In this document: piece by piece, positions 21,110 to 31,500 of the stretch
Layout: each line of letters begins with the position of its first letter
Numbering within the stretch: the stretch's first letter is position 1
Source: Tomocerus qinae
Lineage: Eukaryota; Arthropoda; Collembola; Entomobryomorpha; Tomoceridae
DNA: 64,000 nucleotides
Assembly: GCA_020055645.1 (NCBI GenBank)
Contig: CM034548.1
Coordinates: 930,001-994,000, forward strand
Reading direction: 5' to 3'
Program-made: the position numbers and the translations under genes
The notes under the pieces: model-generated
Seen by the model: only the letters and a program-made list of their open reading frames with translations
Databases searched by the model: none
What the model was told of the DNA's origin: nothing

Positions 21110-23013
21110 AATTGGAAATTGCTTTCTACTGAACTTAAAAGGCATATCAGTATCTGAAGGGTCAAGGTTTATTTGTGGAATAAATACTCTTTTCCCCTTT
21201 GATTCGCCTGTTAAAATCTCGCAATCTAAAACATTTGGTTGAATTCTCTTAATTATGAGTCTAGTACCATTACACAACCCTTGTTTTGGATGGAGATTCC
21301 TCAATAGCATTACACAACAACCGACTTTTAGATTTAATTTATGAGGAGGCATACCAGATGGCGTTAATGTGTTCAAAAACTCTACAGGATATTGAACTAT
21401 TTCCTCAGGATCGTCAGAAATAATTTTGTCAATGCTGTAAAAAGTTTCTGTATCGCTTTCTAATCTGTTTAAAATTTCTTCATTTAATTGTAAACTATCC
21501 TCATTCTTAGGACATAAAATTGCTCGATCAGATATATCATCTGTTGAAAGGGAAGACATATTGGATCCATATATATCGTCAATGAGATTGCTTGATATAA
21601 ATTCGGACGGTATAGATACAACATTTTCACCAAATTCTGGATATTTTTTGAGATTGTCTTCACCTAAAGCAAGCAACCATTTACTAAAATTCAAATCCTC
21701 GCTTGCTCTCATGTTAGCTTTAAGCTGCAGCTTGAAAAAATGCTCCACGAAGAACTATGTTTGACACACGCTTCTATTGTCTTTTGTCGGTATCCATGCT
21801 TTACAACAGGTAACTTTTGCCGAAAATCGCCTCCAACAACAACAACTTTACCTCCAAAAGGGCTGCTGTTATTCATTATGTCTTTAAAAAGCTTGTAAAC
21901 ACAGGTTAACATATGTTTGTTGCACATTGATATTTCATCCCAAATGATTAAGTCACAATCTCTTTCTGAGCCTCAACGCTGTTGTGTTTTATATTCGAAG
22001 TAGACTTCATTAACATTTAATGGAAGCTTAAATCTAGAGTGCACTGTTCTACCATTGTTAAGTAGTGTAGCTGCTAGCCCTGTCGGAGCTACTGAAATAA
22101 CACGTCCTTGATTCGAATTAATTGTGTGCTGTAAACATTGATACAGAAATGTTTTTCCACTACCTCCAGGACCGTCTAAAAAGAAGCAATTTTTTTCTAC
22201 TTCATTTAAGCTTTCATCTTCACTGTTACTTACGTCCTTGTTCATTGATCCACTTGCTGATACGGTGGTGCATGTTCTATTTTCATATCTTTCATTTACG
22301 TCTTCAAATGCATTTACTCCACCGCTGCCATTACCTACTTCATCAGTATTTACTGCAAACGTAACTGCATCAATACCTACCAATCCATCGATATCTTCAA
22401 CAGTATTTACTTTATCTTTCATACTGGTAGATCCTGCATTATTTTCAATGTTACAATATTGTTTCATGGTAGGACGGCCAATAGCATTTCGATATCGATT
22501 GACGTTTGACATAATAATGCGATAAGCGCTTTTCTGAAGCTTATTTAACTTTCTTATTTAACTGGCACATTTCTCAACAGCCATTTTATCCTCATAAACA
22601 ATATCAAACGTTTTCTGTGGAATGTAACCTTGATTAAATTCTGGCAGTTTGTAATCACTGCACTTTTTTCCAAATAAAAGCAAAACAGATGCAATTTCGT
22701 TCATCGCCAAAGATATTGAAATGTCGATGCTGTTTGAGCGACAAAAATCTTCAATGAAATGCATACGATACTTTTCCCAAATGTTTAGTGGATTTGTAAC
22801 ATTTCCAAAAACACAAATTATTGCAAACATATCACGCATCTGTTTCGGCATTTGGAAAGTAATTGCTTCCTCAATCGCTTTCTCCCATTGAGTATCATCT
22901 TCAAGCAGATTTTTCATTTTTGCTGCGTCTTGAAAAGTGTCACAAAGAATAATAATTAATGTAATAATCCTGTTCATCTTTTCTGCCTGTGCCTGAGAAG
23001 TGCAAGTGCACAA
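21110..23013 (-). pseudogene. Helitron Pif1-type helicase, N-proximal and central part
   Basis: Minus-strand pieces at 22558-23013 (WEKAIEEAITFQMPKQMRDM, FAIICVFGNVTNPLNIWEK), 21973-22512 (Walker A DGPGGSGKTFLYQ, then SVAPTGLAATLLNNGRT), about 21709-21960 (Walker B IIWDEISM, then VVVGGDFRQKLPVV) and 21110-21748 (LKANMRAS, GMPPHKLNLKVGCCVMLLRN, GLCNGTRLI, ending RKQFPIR). The order is exactly that of Helitron helicases. At least three frame changes or stops separate the pieces. The helicase would unwind DNA during rolling-circle transposition; this copy cannot. Confidence 0.9.
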
Positions 23014-23070
23014 GAAAAAAGGGTTATTGTTACCGTTACCGAAAGGGTTAGGTCTCCCCTGATGGCCCTA

Positions 23071-23242
23071 TCAGTACCGTATTTAGAAGTCGATTTAGAA
23101 GCCATAATAAAGTCAAAAGTTCTTTTTGCCGAAAATAAGGCAAAATTACATTAAATCAAAATTTTTTGGTATTTTGAAAATAATTTCTTTTTTCACAGAT
23201 TTCGGGGAGGGAGCCATCCCAGCAAAATACAGCCTTGAGCCC
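23071..23242. mobile_element. GC-ended repeat family, copy 2
   Basis: Begins CAGTACCGTATTTAGAAGTC and ends AGCAAAATACAGCCTTGAGCC, similar ends to the reverse copy at 40553-40802 (GCTGTATTGAGGGGG ... TACAGTACTG). The interior has AAATTTTTTGGTATTTTGA and TTCGGGGAGGGAG. No frame. Confidence 0.5.
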
Positions 23243-23549
23243 TATATAAATTACAAAATGAGGGAGCGTAAAAAATGAGTGTTAGCATTGTTGAGGTTTA
23301 AACATGATTACATAACGTTAGGAAAATTTCATTTTACTCAACCTGATGATTAAAAAATTATATTCAGTTGTGGAAATTACAGTAACACACAGGGCTTAAA
23401 AAACATAAAAACCCGGGTTTTTGGGTAGCAAACAGCAAAATCCCAATACCCAAAAACCCGGGTTTTTGGGTTGGATTTTCCTCGCCAAAAAGCAAAAATC
23501 CATGGGTTTTCATGCCCTGGTAACACATCAAAAAATGTTGATCACAAGC

Positions 23550-23809
23550 AGTACCGTATTTTGAAGTCATTTTCGGAGGGGGCAATGTCGTCAATACGTC
23601 ATACACGCATATGCAATAAGCATATTTGCACGAATTGCAAAAAAATTTGGCTTATTAAATTTTGTCTAAAATGAGTCACAAATACCTAAAAATCACATAA
23701 ACTCGCGCAAAGTGCGAAATTTTTTGGTGTTTTGAGAAAACATTTTATTTTTTCTTGGACTTCGGGAGGGGTGGCATTTGCCCCCAATGCCTCCTCAATA
23801 CAGCCCCAT
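23550..23809. mobile_element. GC-ended repeat family, copy 3
   Basis: Starts CAGTACCGTATTTTGAAGTC and ends CTCAATACAGCCCC. The inside matches the other copies: GCACTTTGCGCGAGTTTATG in reverse, AAATTTTTTGGTGTTTTGAG and CTTGGACTTCGGGAGGGG. It is directly followed by a related GC-rich stretch into which the element at 23927-24885 inserted. Confidence 0.5.
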
Positions 23810-23926
23810 TCGGGATGAAAATCAATTAAACTCAAGGTCTCGAGTAAAGACAACAAAAATTGTGATATTTTTCTCGGTGTCCCCGCCGAAATAATTTTCA
23901 GTGGGGGCCCTGAATTTTTCAATGGG

Positions 23927-24885
23927 TGCCAATTAATTTGTATGGCACACACATGACGTTTGTATGGAGGATTTTTTGACATTTAGTGTGACTTTGTATG
24001 GTATGTTATGACTTACGTAAAGACTTTGTATGGAAATAATTACTATGTATGGTGATAGTTTTATATAAACATGCATATAGTATACCGATGCACGATATAT
24101 ATCACCAAAGGTTTGTAAATTTATTTAAGTCTAAGAATATATATATAGTATAATGATAATACCCAGGTAAAGACGGCATATCAAGCATAAATCATGGATA
24201 GTTAGCTATGTGGATAAAGTGAAGGGAAGTCAATACTCTTAGCTCTGACTTTATCTCCCAATTAGCATGTTATCAGAATTTTTCCAATCAGTATATTTCT
24301 GCTCTGCTGCCTTTGTGTTTGCTTTATTTCCTTACAAATTGCATCTGAGTGAACACAAGAAGTACAATGGCCGGATCAAGAAAATTTGTAAGTTTGGAAT
24401 ACAAAACGGACAGTGACACTGATGATAGTGAAGTTGAAAATAAAGAAAAAACAAAAAAGGAAAGGGTGCAACAGACATGGACTGAAATTGACATTAACTC
24501 TGAAGATTTACTATCTTGGAAATTCAAACAAACATTTACTTACAAAACTTGCAGTACTGAATATTATGATTGTGGTAAAGGTGGTAGGAGTTGCCCAGCC
24601 AGTTTGAAATGTGTTAGTATTCCAGGTGTTAGGTTCCTGTAAATATCCTAACTGACATTTTGCGTTTTGCGACAATATCCACACCTACATAATAACATAA
24701 TTTCTTACATTGCATTTTAAAATCAAATAAACAGGTAACATTACATACCTATAATGTTAAATTAACTTACCATACAAAGTCATAAAGTTCCATACAAAGT
24801 CATAAACCGCCATACAAAGTCACACTATCTAATTTTAGCTCTCCCATACAAGTCATGTGTGAGCCATACAAATTCCTATTTTCCC
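23927..24885. mobile_element. 959-bp TIR element with 12-bp target duplication (Mutator-like)
   Basis: Flanked by the identical direct repeat TTTTTCAATGGG (23915-23926 and 24886-24897). The ends are inverted repeats of about 110 bp rich in the word TTTGTATGG: TTTGTATGGCACACACATGAC on the left against TTTGTATGGCTCACACATGAC in the right arm, and GTGTGACTTTGTATGG on both. A 9-12-bp duplication and long TIRs point to the Mutator-like superfamily. One open frame lies inside (24349-24642). Confidence 0.78.
24349..24642 (+). CDS. small protein of a Mutator-like element, possible zinc-binding domain
   Basis: 97 codons; a second ATG at 24367 (MAGSRKFVSLEYKTDSD) is the likelier start. The acidic, charged N-terminus is followed by WTEIDINSEDLLSWKF, then TFTYKTCSTEYYDCGKGGRS and CPASLKCV. 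The pattern Y-K-x-C ... Y-x-C ... C-P-A recalls FLYWCH-like or other DNA-binding domains at the start of Mutator-like transposases. No transposase core follows before the right terminal repeat, so this is either a truncated first exon or a self-contained DNA-binding protein. The family is an inference. Confidence 0.5.
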   Translation: MNTRSTMAGSRKFVSLEYKTDSDTDDSEVENKEKTKKERVQQTWTEIDINSEDLLSWKFKQTFTYKTCSTEYYDCGKGGRSCPASLKCVSIPGVRFL

Positions 24886-25335
24886 TTTTTCAATGGGCCT
24901 GCTTCACTACGGTTACTTCCCAGGGATAATAATAATAAAGGAGGGCCTTCAGGTGACGCTTGCAGTCACCCTGTCAACTAAATGAAGACGACCGAAATCG
25001 TCTGCAGAAATCATAACTTTCGGAGATTAATACCTTTAAATCTGAAAAATCCAATTTACCGGTTACCTGGAATTGAATTTCTTGGTTGAAGTAAGGCAGA
25101 AGTTGAACAAATACCTATCAATGTTATTGTTTTAATTAGGTTAGGTCCTTGTGGGGTTTATTCCATTTTTAAAATGTGCAATTTCTGTCTTACTTCAACC
25201 CATTTCTTTACTTCAACGTTTAATCCCAAACTTCCAGAAAAGTTTTGATTTCTCCTTTGATGACGTCGGTGCTTTCTGAGATATTATTATAACAAACGTC
25301 CGAATGCTGTTTTTTTCATTATCTCCGGATTGTAG

Positions 25336-25540
25336 GATGATGGCCCCATTGAAGGCAGTGGTGCACATCATGCTGTTAGTATTCCTGTTGGAAAAACGAC
25401 TTCTGAAGGCACAGTCGCCAAGGATTGACCCTTCTGAACAAATGTTTGATGAATACAATCGCCAACTGTGGCACTTAAAACGGGCTGGAGCTCTCGTCGC
25501 CTGGAACCTCAGTATTGATATGAATCCTAAATACCTTGGT
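25336..25540 (+). CDS. ACE: ACE exon with signal peptide
   Basis: Acceptor GATTGTAG|GATG. Two ATGs in tandem at 25337/25340; the frame is also open from an ATG at 25304, but that lies before the acceptor. MMAPLKAVVHIMLLVFLLEK gives a typical secretory signal (basic n-region, hydrophobic core). It then reads EQMFDEYNRQLWHLKRAGAL and VAWNLSIDMNP, matching the AnCE start YLENLNKELAKRT...AAWAYGSNIT. The donor is CCTTG|GTGGGT or four bases later. Confidence 0.82.
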
Positions 25541-28500
25541 GGGTAAACTGAACTCTTTTCAAAGTTTAAATAATGTATTATTTATTTACTAAAAGGTTAC
25601 AGGCAGTTTTGCAGCCGAAATAGTACACGCGAAAAAAACGTTTTATTTCATAGTTCATGTTTATTCAATAAGTGCCACTTAATCAGTTACAAACTTACAA
25701 ACAAGTCAATGTTAACAGCCTTAAAGTCTTATGTAGTCCTAAGGTATGTATGAAATACAAATAGATGAGTTGCTTTAAGTCCACAATTTTTCATTGCGTT
25801 GGGCGTTGGCGAACCGCAAACATCACATGTAAAGGCAGCCAACCAACCTTCTTATTCAACTTGTGCGGTTTTGTTTGCCGATCGTTTAAACGTCTTTTTA
25901 CACAAATTGAAACAAAAAATATCCAAAACAAATAAATTACTCTTAAGTCCGCCTCATGTATAAAAGTTATAAAAAGTGTCGGACCCATCGTTAAAAGCCA
26001 AAAAATGGCAGATGCATCTTCAATTAAATTAAGGAAATTGTAGATCCATTATTAAAAGCCATAAAAAATCTGTGGATTCGTTATTAAAGGCCATAGAAAA
26101 TGGTGGATTCGTTATTAAAAGCGATAGAAAATGGTGGATCCGTTATTAAAAACCATAAAAATCGATGTTGGATGTGTTATTAAATAAGACCATAAATATG
26201 GTGTATCCGTTATTAAAAGCCATATCCATCTTTAATTAAAGGCCATTAATAATGGTGCATCCGTTATTAAACACCGTAAATGTGGTGGATCCGTTATTAA
26301 AGACCATAAATGTAGTGGATTCGTTATTAAAGACCATAAATGTGGTGGATACGTTATTAAAAGCCATATCCATCTTTAATTAAAGGCCATAAAAATGGTG
26401 GATCCGTTATTAAAAGCCATAAAAATCGATGATGGATGTGTTATTAATAAGACCATAAATATGGTGTATCCGTTATTAAAAGCCATATCCATCTTTAATT
26501 AAAGGCCATTAATAATGGTGCATCCGTTATTAAACACCGTAAATGTGGTGGATCCGTTATTAAAGACCATAAATGTAGTGGATCCGTTATTACAGACCAT
26601 AAATGTGGTGGATCCGTTATTAAAGATCATAAATGTAATGGATCCGTTATTAAAAGCCATATACATCTTTAATTAAAGGCCATAAAAATGGTGGATCCGT
26701 TATTAAAAGCCATAAAAAATGGCGGATAAATCTGTAATAAAAGCCATAAAAAATGGTTGATTCATTATTAATAGCCCTAAAAAATGGTGGATTCATTATT
26801 AATAGCCATAAAAAATGGTGGATTCATTGTTAATAGCCATAAAAATGTTGGATTCATTATTAATAGCCATAAAAAATGGTGGATTCATTATTAATAGCCA
26901 TAAAAATGTTGGATTAATTATTAATAGCCATAAAAAATGGTGGATTCATTATTAATAGCCATAAAAATGGTGGATTCATTATTAATAGCCATAAAAATGG
27001 TGGATTTATTATTAATAGCCATAAAAATGGTGGATTCATTATTAATAGCCATAAAATGGTGGATCCATTATTAATAGCCATAAAAATGGTGGATTCATTA
27101 TTAATAGCCATAAAGAATGTGTGGATAATTTATTAATAGCCATAAAGAATGTGTGAATAATTTATTAATAGCCATAAAGAATGTGTGGATAATTTATTAA
27201 TAGCCATAAAGAATGTTTGGATAATTTATTAATAGTCATTAAGAATGTGTGGATAATTTATTAATAGCCATAAAAAATGTGTGGATAATTTATTAATAGC
27301 CATAAAGAATGTGCGGATAATTTATTAAAAGCCATACAAAATGGAGGATCCGTTATTAAAAATCATAAGTATGGTGGATCCGTTATTAACAGGTTAATTA
27401 TAACTTACTTTTAATTAATTTGGGCCCTAACAGTGGGATGGTAATTATTATACTGAATAAAAATTATATTGGTACTGGTAACGTTACCCGTTCTATCGAC
27501 GGGGCAGAAACAGGGCTCTTGAATATTCAAAAAAAATTCAAAAAATTATTATTATACAATGTTTTAAAATTTTCAGTTCAAATCCCTAAGGTTCGAATTA
27601 AACTCCCTACCAGTTAGTTTTAACCCCATTTAGCATTTTAATCTTAACTCCCTTTTAACATTTTAATTTTAACTCCCTTTTAACATTTTAATCTTAACTC
27701 CCTTTTAACATTTTAATCTTAACTCGCTTTTAACATTTTAATCTTAACTCGCTTTTAACATTTTAATCTTAACTCCCTTTTAACATTTTAACCTTAATCA
27801 CCATTAACAATTTTAATTTGAACCCACCCTTGACAATTTTATTTTGAACCTACCCTTAAGAATTTTAATTTTAACCCACCATTAAGAATTTTAATTTTAA
27901 CCCACCATTAAGAATTTTAATTTGAACCCACCCTTAAGAATTTTTATTTGAACCCACCATTAAGAATTTTAATTTTAACCCACCATTAAAAATTTTAATT
28001 TTAACACACCATTAAGAATTTTAATTTGAACCTACCCTTAAGAATTTTAATTAGAACCCACCCTTAACAATTTTAATTTGAACCCACCATTAATAATTTT
28101 AATTTTAATCCACCATTAAGAGTTTTAATTTGAACCCACCATTAAGAATTTTAATTTGAACCCACCCTTAACAATTTTAATTTGAACCCACCCTTAACAA
28201 TTTTGATTTGAACCTACCATTAAGAATTTTAATTTGAACCCACCCTTAACAATTTTAATTTGAACCCACCCTTAACAATTTTAATTTGAACCCACCCTTA
28301 ACAATTTTAATTTGAACCCACCCTTAACAATTTTAATTTGAACCCACCCTTAACAATTTTAATTTGAACCCACCCTTAACAATTTTAATTTGAACCCACC
28401 CTTAACAATTTTAATTTCAACCCACCCTTAACAATTTTAATTTCAACCCACCCTTAACAATTTTAATTTCAACCCACCCTTAACAATTTTAATTTCAACC

Positions 28501-31500
28501 CACCCTTAACAATTTTAATTTGAACCCATCCCTAACAATTTTAATTTGAACCCACCCTTAACAATTTTAGTTTGGACCCATCCTTAACAACTTTAATTTG
28601 AACCCACCCTTAACAATTTTAATTTGGACCCACCCTTAACAATTTTAGTTTGGACCCATCCTTAACAACTTTAATTTGAACCCACCCTTAACAATTTTAA
28701 GTTGGACCCAACTATAGAAATAGCAAGACTACCTAGAAGGGACATATCCGCATCTCTCAATGTAAAAATTTATATGGAAACGATTTTGTACGAAAGGCAA
28801 AGCCCGGGAAACGTGTGTAAAAAGTGTGGAGAATAGAAGCTTTTTGCCTGTTTACAATTTTTCTTGCTACTCTGTTACTTATCCTGTTGTTTTGTTATGT
28901 CAGAATCTAGTAGGACATTAGAAGGATATCTTTCTGTATCTATTGACTAACCTTTAACTTTTTTAATTTTAACCCACCCTCCTCCACACTTTCCTTACAA
29001 AACAGATGACAGCCCTGACAGCAAATAAACAACAGACAGCAGATATCGCTTCATTTCAAACTTGGCTCTGCCAGTTTGAAATTGTTCAATCGATATCCGT
29101 TAGATTCCACTTTGCTACTTCTTGAGCAAAGAAGTGGAATGGAATAAACTATGAGTTGAGAATTGTGTGACTTTGTGTGTGTTGAGAGCCTGGATTTGTT
29201 TGTAACATTCCAACGCCACTGAGCCATATTCAGGATCTCTAACAATAACACACACACTTACATGAACACATTAATTTTTCTCTTTTAAGTATAGAGATAA
29301 TAGAATATTAAATCGTAAATAATGAAAACAGAAAGGAGAAAAATACATACTTAAGATTACTATTAATGTAAATGGAATTATTATTAGACTCGTGCAAGAC
29401 AGAATTTCCATAAGCGAATTTTGAAAGGTTTTTAGAAATTCGCAAAATTTTATTGACGATATGCCTTGGCAACTGCATAATGTCACTATTGAATTTATAT
29501 TTGCTGAATGCAAAATCTAATTCAAAGTTTATCTCATTGTTTAGATACAAATAAAAAACAAATAAAAACGAAATTCGCGTTTCAGATAACCTACTAAGGA
29601 TTGGCACGGGTCTAATTTTAACTACATTTACAATAATTCTATTCAAAATACAGCCATAGGATAAACTTTTTAAATGTTTTTGATAACAGAGCAAAATGAA
29701 AAACTATCGATCAAAACGAACATTTGGAACAACCAGTGGTGCCGTCAGTTTACTGATGTATACAATAAATGGACTTTTGGACAACTGGTAGCCCCCGGGT
29801 ACTGGACTTTTGCACAGTCTCGAGAAGTATATCTTATATGCCGAGGCCCAAGATTCTCATCATACCAACTAAGGTAGTACGAAACTACTGTGGTTGAGTT
29901 TCTTATTATAAGTCTCTGGTGGACTGGCGACCTCACTAAGTCACTAAGGGAGAATCATCGTTACTGTGCAGTGGTGGGACATCTATCGAGAACGGTAACG
30001 ATGATTCTCCCTTAGTGAGGTCGCCACAGTCCACCAAGACTTATAATAAGAAACTCAACCATTGCCATATGTCAAAAGCTTAAAACATGGAGTGGTATAA
30101 ATAAGTAACTGGGCACCCAAACGCAAATTTGACATTTTCTTCTTGATTGAACAAAATTACAATATTACAAAATTACAAATTACAATATTTTGTATTAGTC
30201 ACTGAGCGGCTAAGGAGCTGCAGGCTATTTGAGGAGCGAGATATTATAGTGCCGAGAGGTTAAGGGGCGTGCTATTAGTGGGGCGAGGGGAGATGAATTA
30301 ACTATCACCTTTCCCAGCGCCTATTTAACGAAACTAAAATTACACATTGTGCACGCTTGTCTATTTTGTTGGATTTTGTATCTTCGATAGTCATTTCATT
30401 GTCACACAATATGCAATATTTTTATTAGTCGCTGAGCGGCTAAGGAGCAGGCTATTAGAGGAGCAAAATATTAGTAACCCCAGCGGTTAAGGGGCGGGCT
30501 ATTAGCGGGGCCACCTAGGTGGAGCAACGAGACGTACTAACTAACTATCACCTCCACCTCTACCCAGCAACTATTTAACGAAATTAAAGTAATATTATAT
30601 CCAACAGTCGTCATTGAGCGGGGGCTATGAGGCCGTCACGTCGACCAAAAATTTCTTAAATGCTCTTTAATCGTGCCTTGCCGATTGCATATAAAAGTGT
30701 CACTGCTAACTCTGGGTAAAATAAGTGATAAATGGGCTTATTAGAGACTAAAATGACTTTAGAACCAATTATTATTTATCGGCTGTTCTCTAAATCCTGA
30801 ATTTGGGTATTTAAACTGAAAGATCAATATCTAGATCAAAGGTCAACATAGGGGCTTAAAGTTTGCATAGTTAGAAAGGTCTAATGAAGACCTTTCGGTT
30901 GATATATATCATGCATGGGATTATTGAGATCGACTGAGAGAAAATAAAAATGTGGTAATATTTCGGAAAAGACAGATTTGGGGCGAGAATTACTTTAGAC
31001 CAATATACAACGAATATAAACCTATACATCCCCACTAACCGTTTGCTTTGTCAAAGAGCGGCATGGAGAAATCAATGCCCAAACTTGGGATGTATGCTAA
31101 AAATTTATTCGTTAGTAGCATGGAAAGTAGTAATCTAGATCATGCGTAATTTCAACTTAAACCTTGCCAATCCCTAAGTGAAAATTTTTTAACCACCTAC
31201 TACTGTTATGGGAAGTTTTTCATGTTTGTCACAAAAATTTAATTATGATGGTCTTAGTTGTCAACTAAAATTCTTGCATTGATTTTCTTCGAAAATTTAA
31301 GAAAAATGGTTTTCTGCTGGCTGAACACCGTTTATATTAACAAATGTGGACTTACGCATACAAATGCAAGACCTGACGTAGTTGCCGCAGTTGCAGGGCA
31401 AGCAACAATTTTTGGCTGCCCTAACCCTGTTTTCGGGCAGGTAGGTTATTGTCTCCTCGAAAAGGGAAGACCAAAATATTTTGGTTACCAGAGAGAAAAA

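Larger units (their letters stand above)
17238..23013 (-). mobile_element. Helitron relic (rolling-circle transposon) with nested Penelope-like element
   Basis: The 3' end, read on the minus strand, is the hairpin CCCGTCC-GTA-GGACGGG at 17250-17266, then TCACTTTA and CTAG, with T as the next host base: a textbook Helitron 3' end. Going inward come a minisatellite (17369-17960), the helicase C-terminus (18122-18355), an inserted Penelope-like element, and the rest of the helicase (about 21110-23013). The Rep (HUH) part and the 5' end are missing or not recognisable past 23013. Several frame breaks in the helicase show that this copy is dead. Three other 3' ends of this family occur at 27.5, 43.0 and 45.2 kb. 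Confidence 0.82.
27475..29265 (-). mobile_element. non-autonomous Helitron with minisatellite core
   Basis: The 3' end (minus strand) is the hairpin at 27487-27503, a slightly worn CCCGTCGATAGAACGGG, then TAACGTTA and CCAG before T. The 5' block at 29165-29265 contains GGCTCAGTGGCGTTGGAATG and CCAGGCTCTCAACACAC, which is shared with 44480-44585. The inner 3' block with TTTGAATATTCAAGAGCCCTG is shared with 45160-45190. Between them are the array at 27605-28705 and ~450 bp of unassigned sequence. No protein coding. Confidence 0.72.

Noticed and set aside
22122-22525. Plus-strand frames of 80-95 codons
   Set aside because: Antisense shadows of the Helitron helicase segment at 21973-22512.
29308-29694. 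Chemoreceptor-like minus-strand gene
   Set aside because: The composition is suggestive but there is no conserved C-terminal motif and no splice structure; likely chance in AT-rich DNA.
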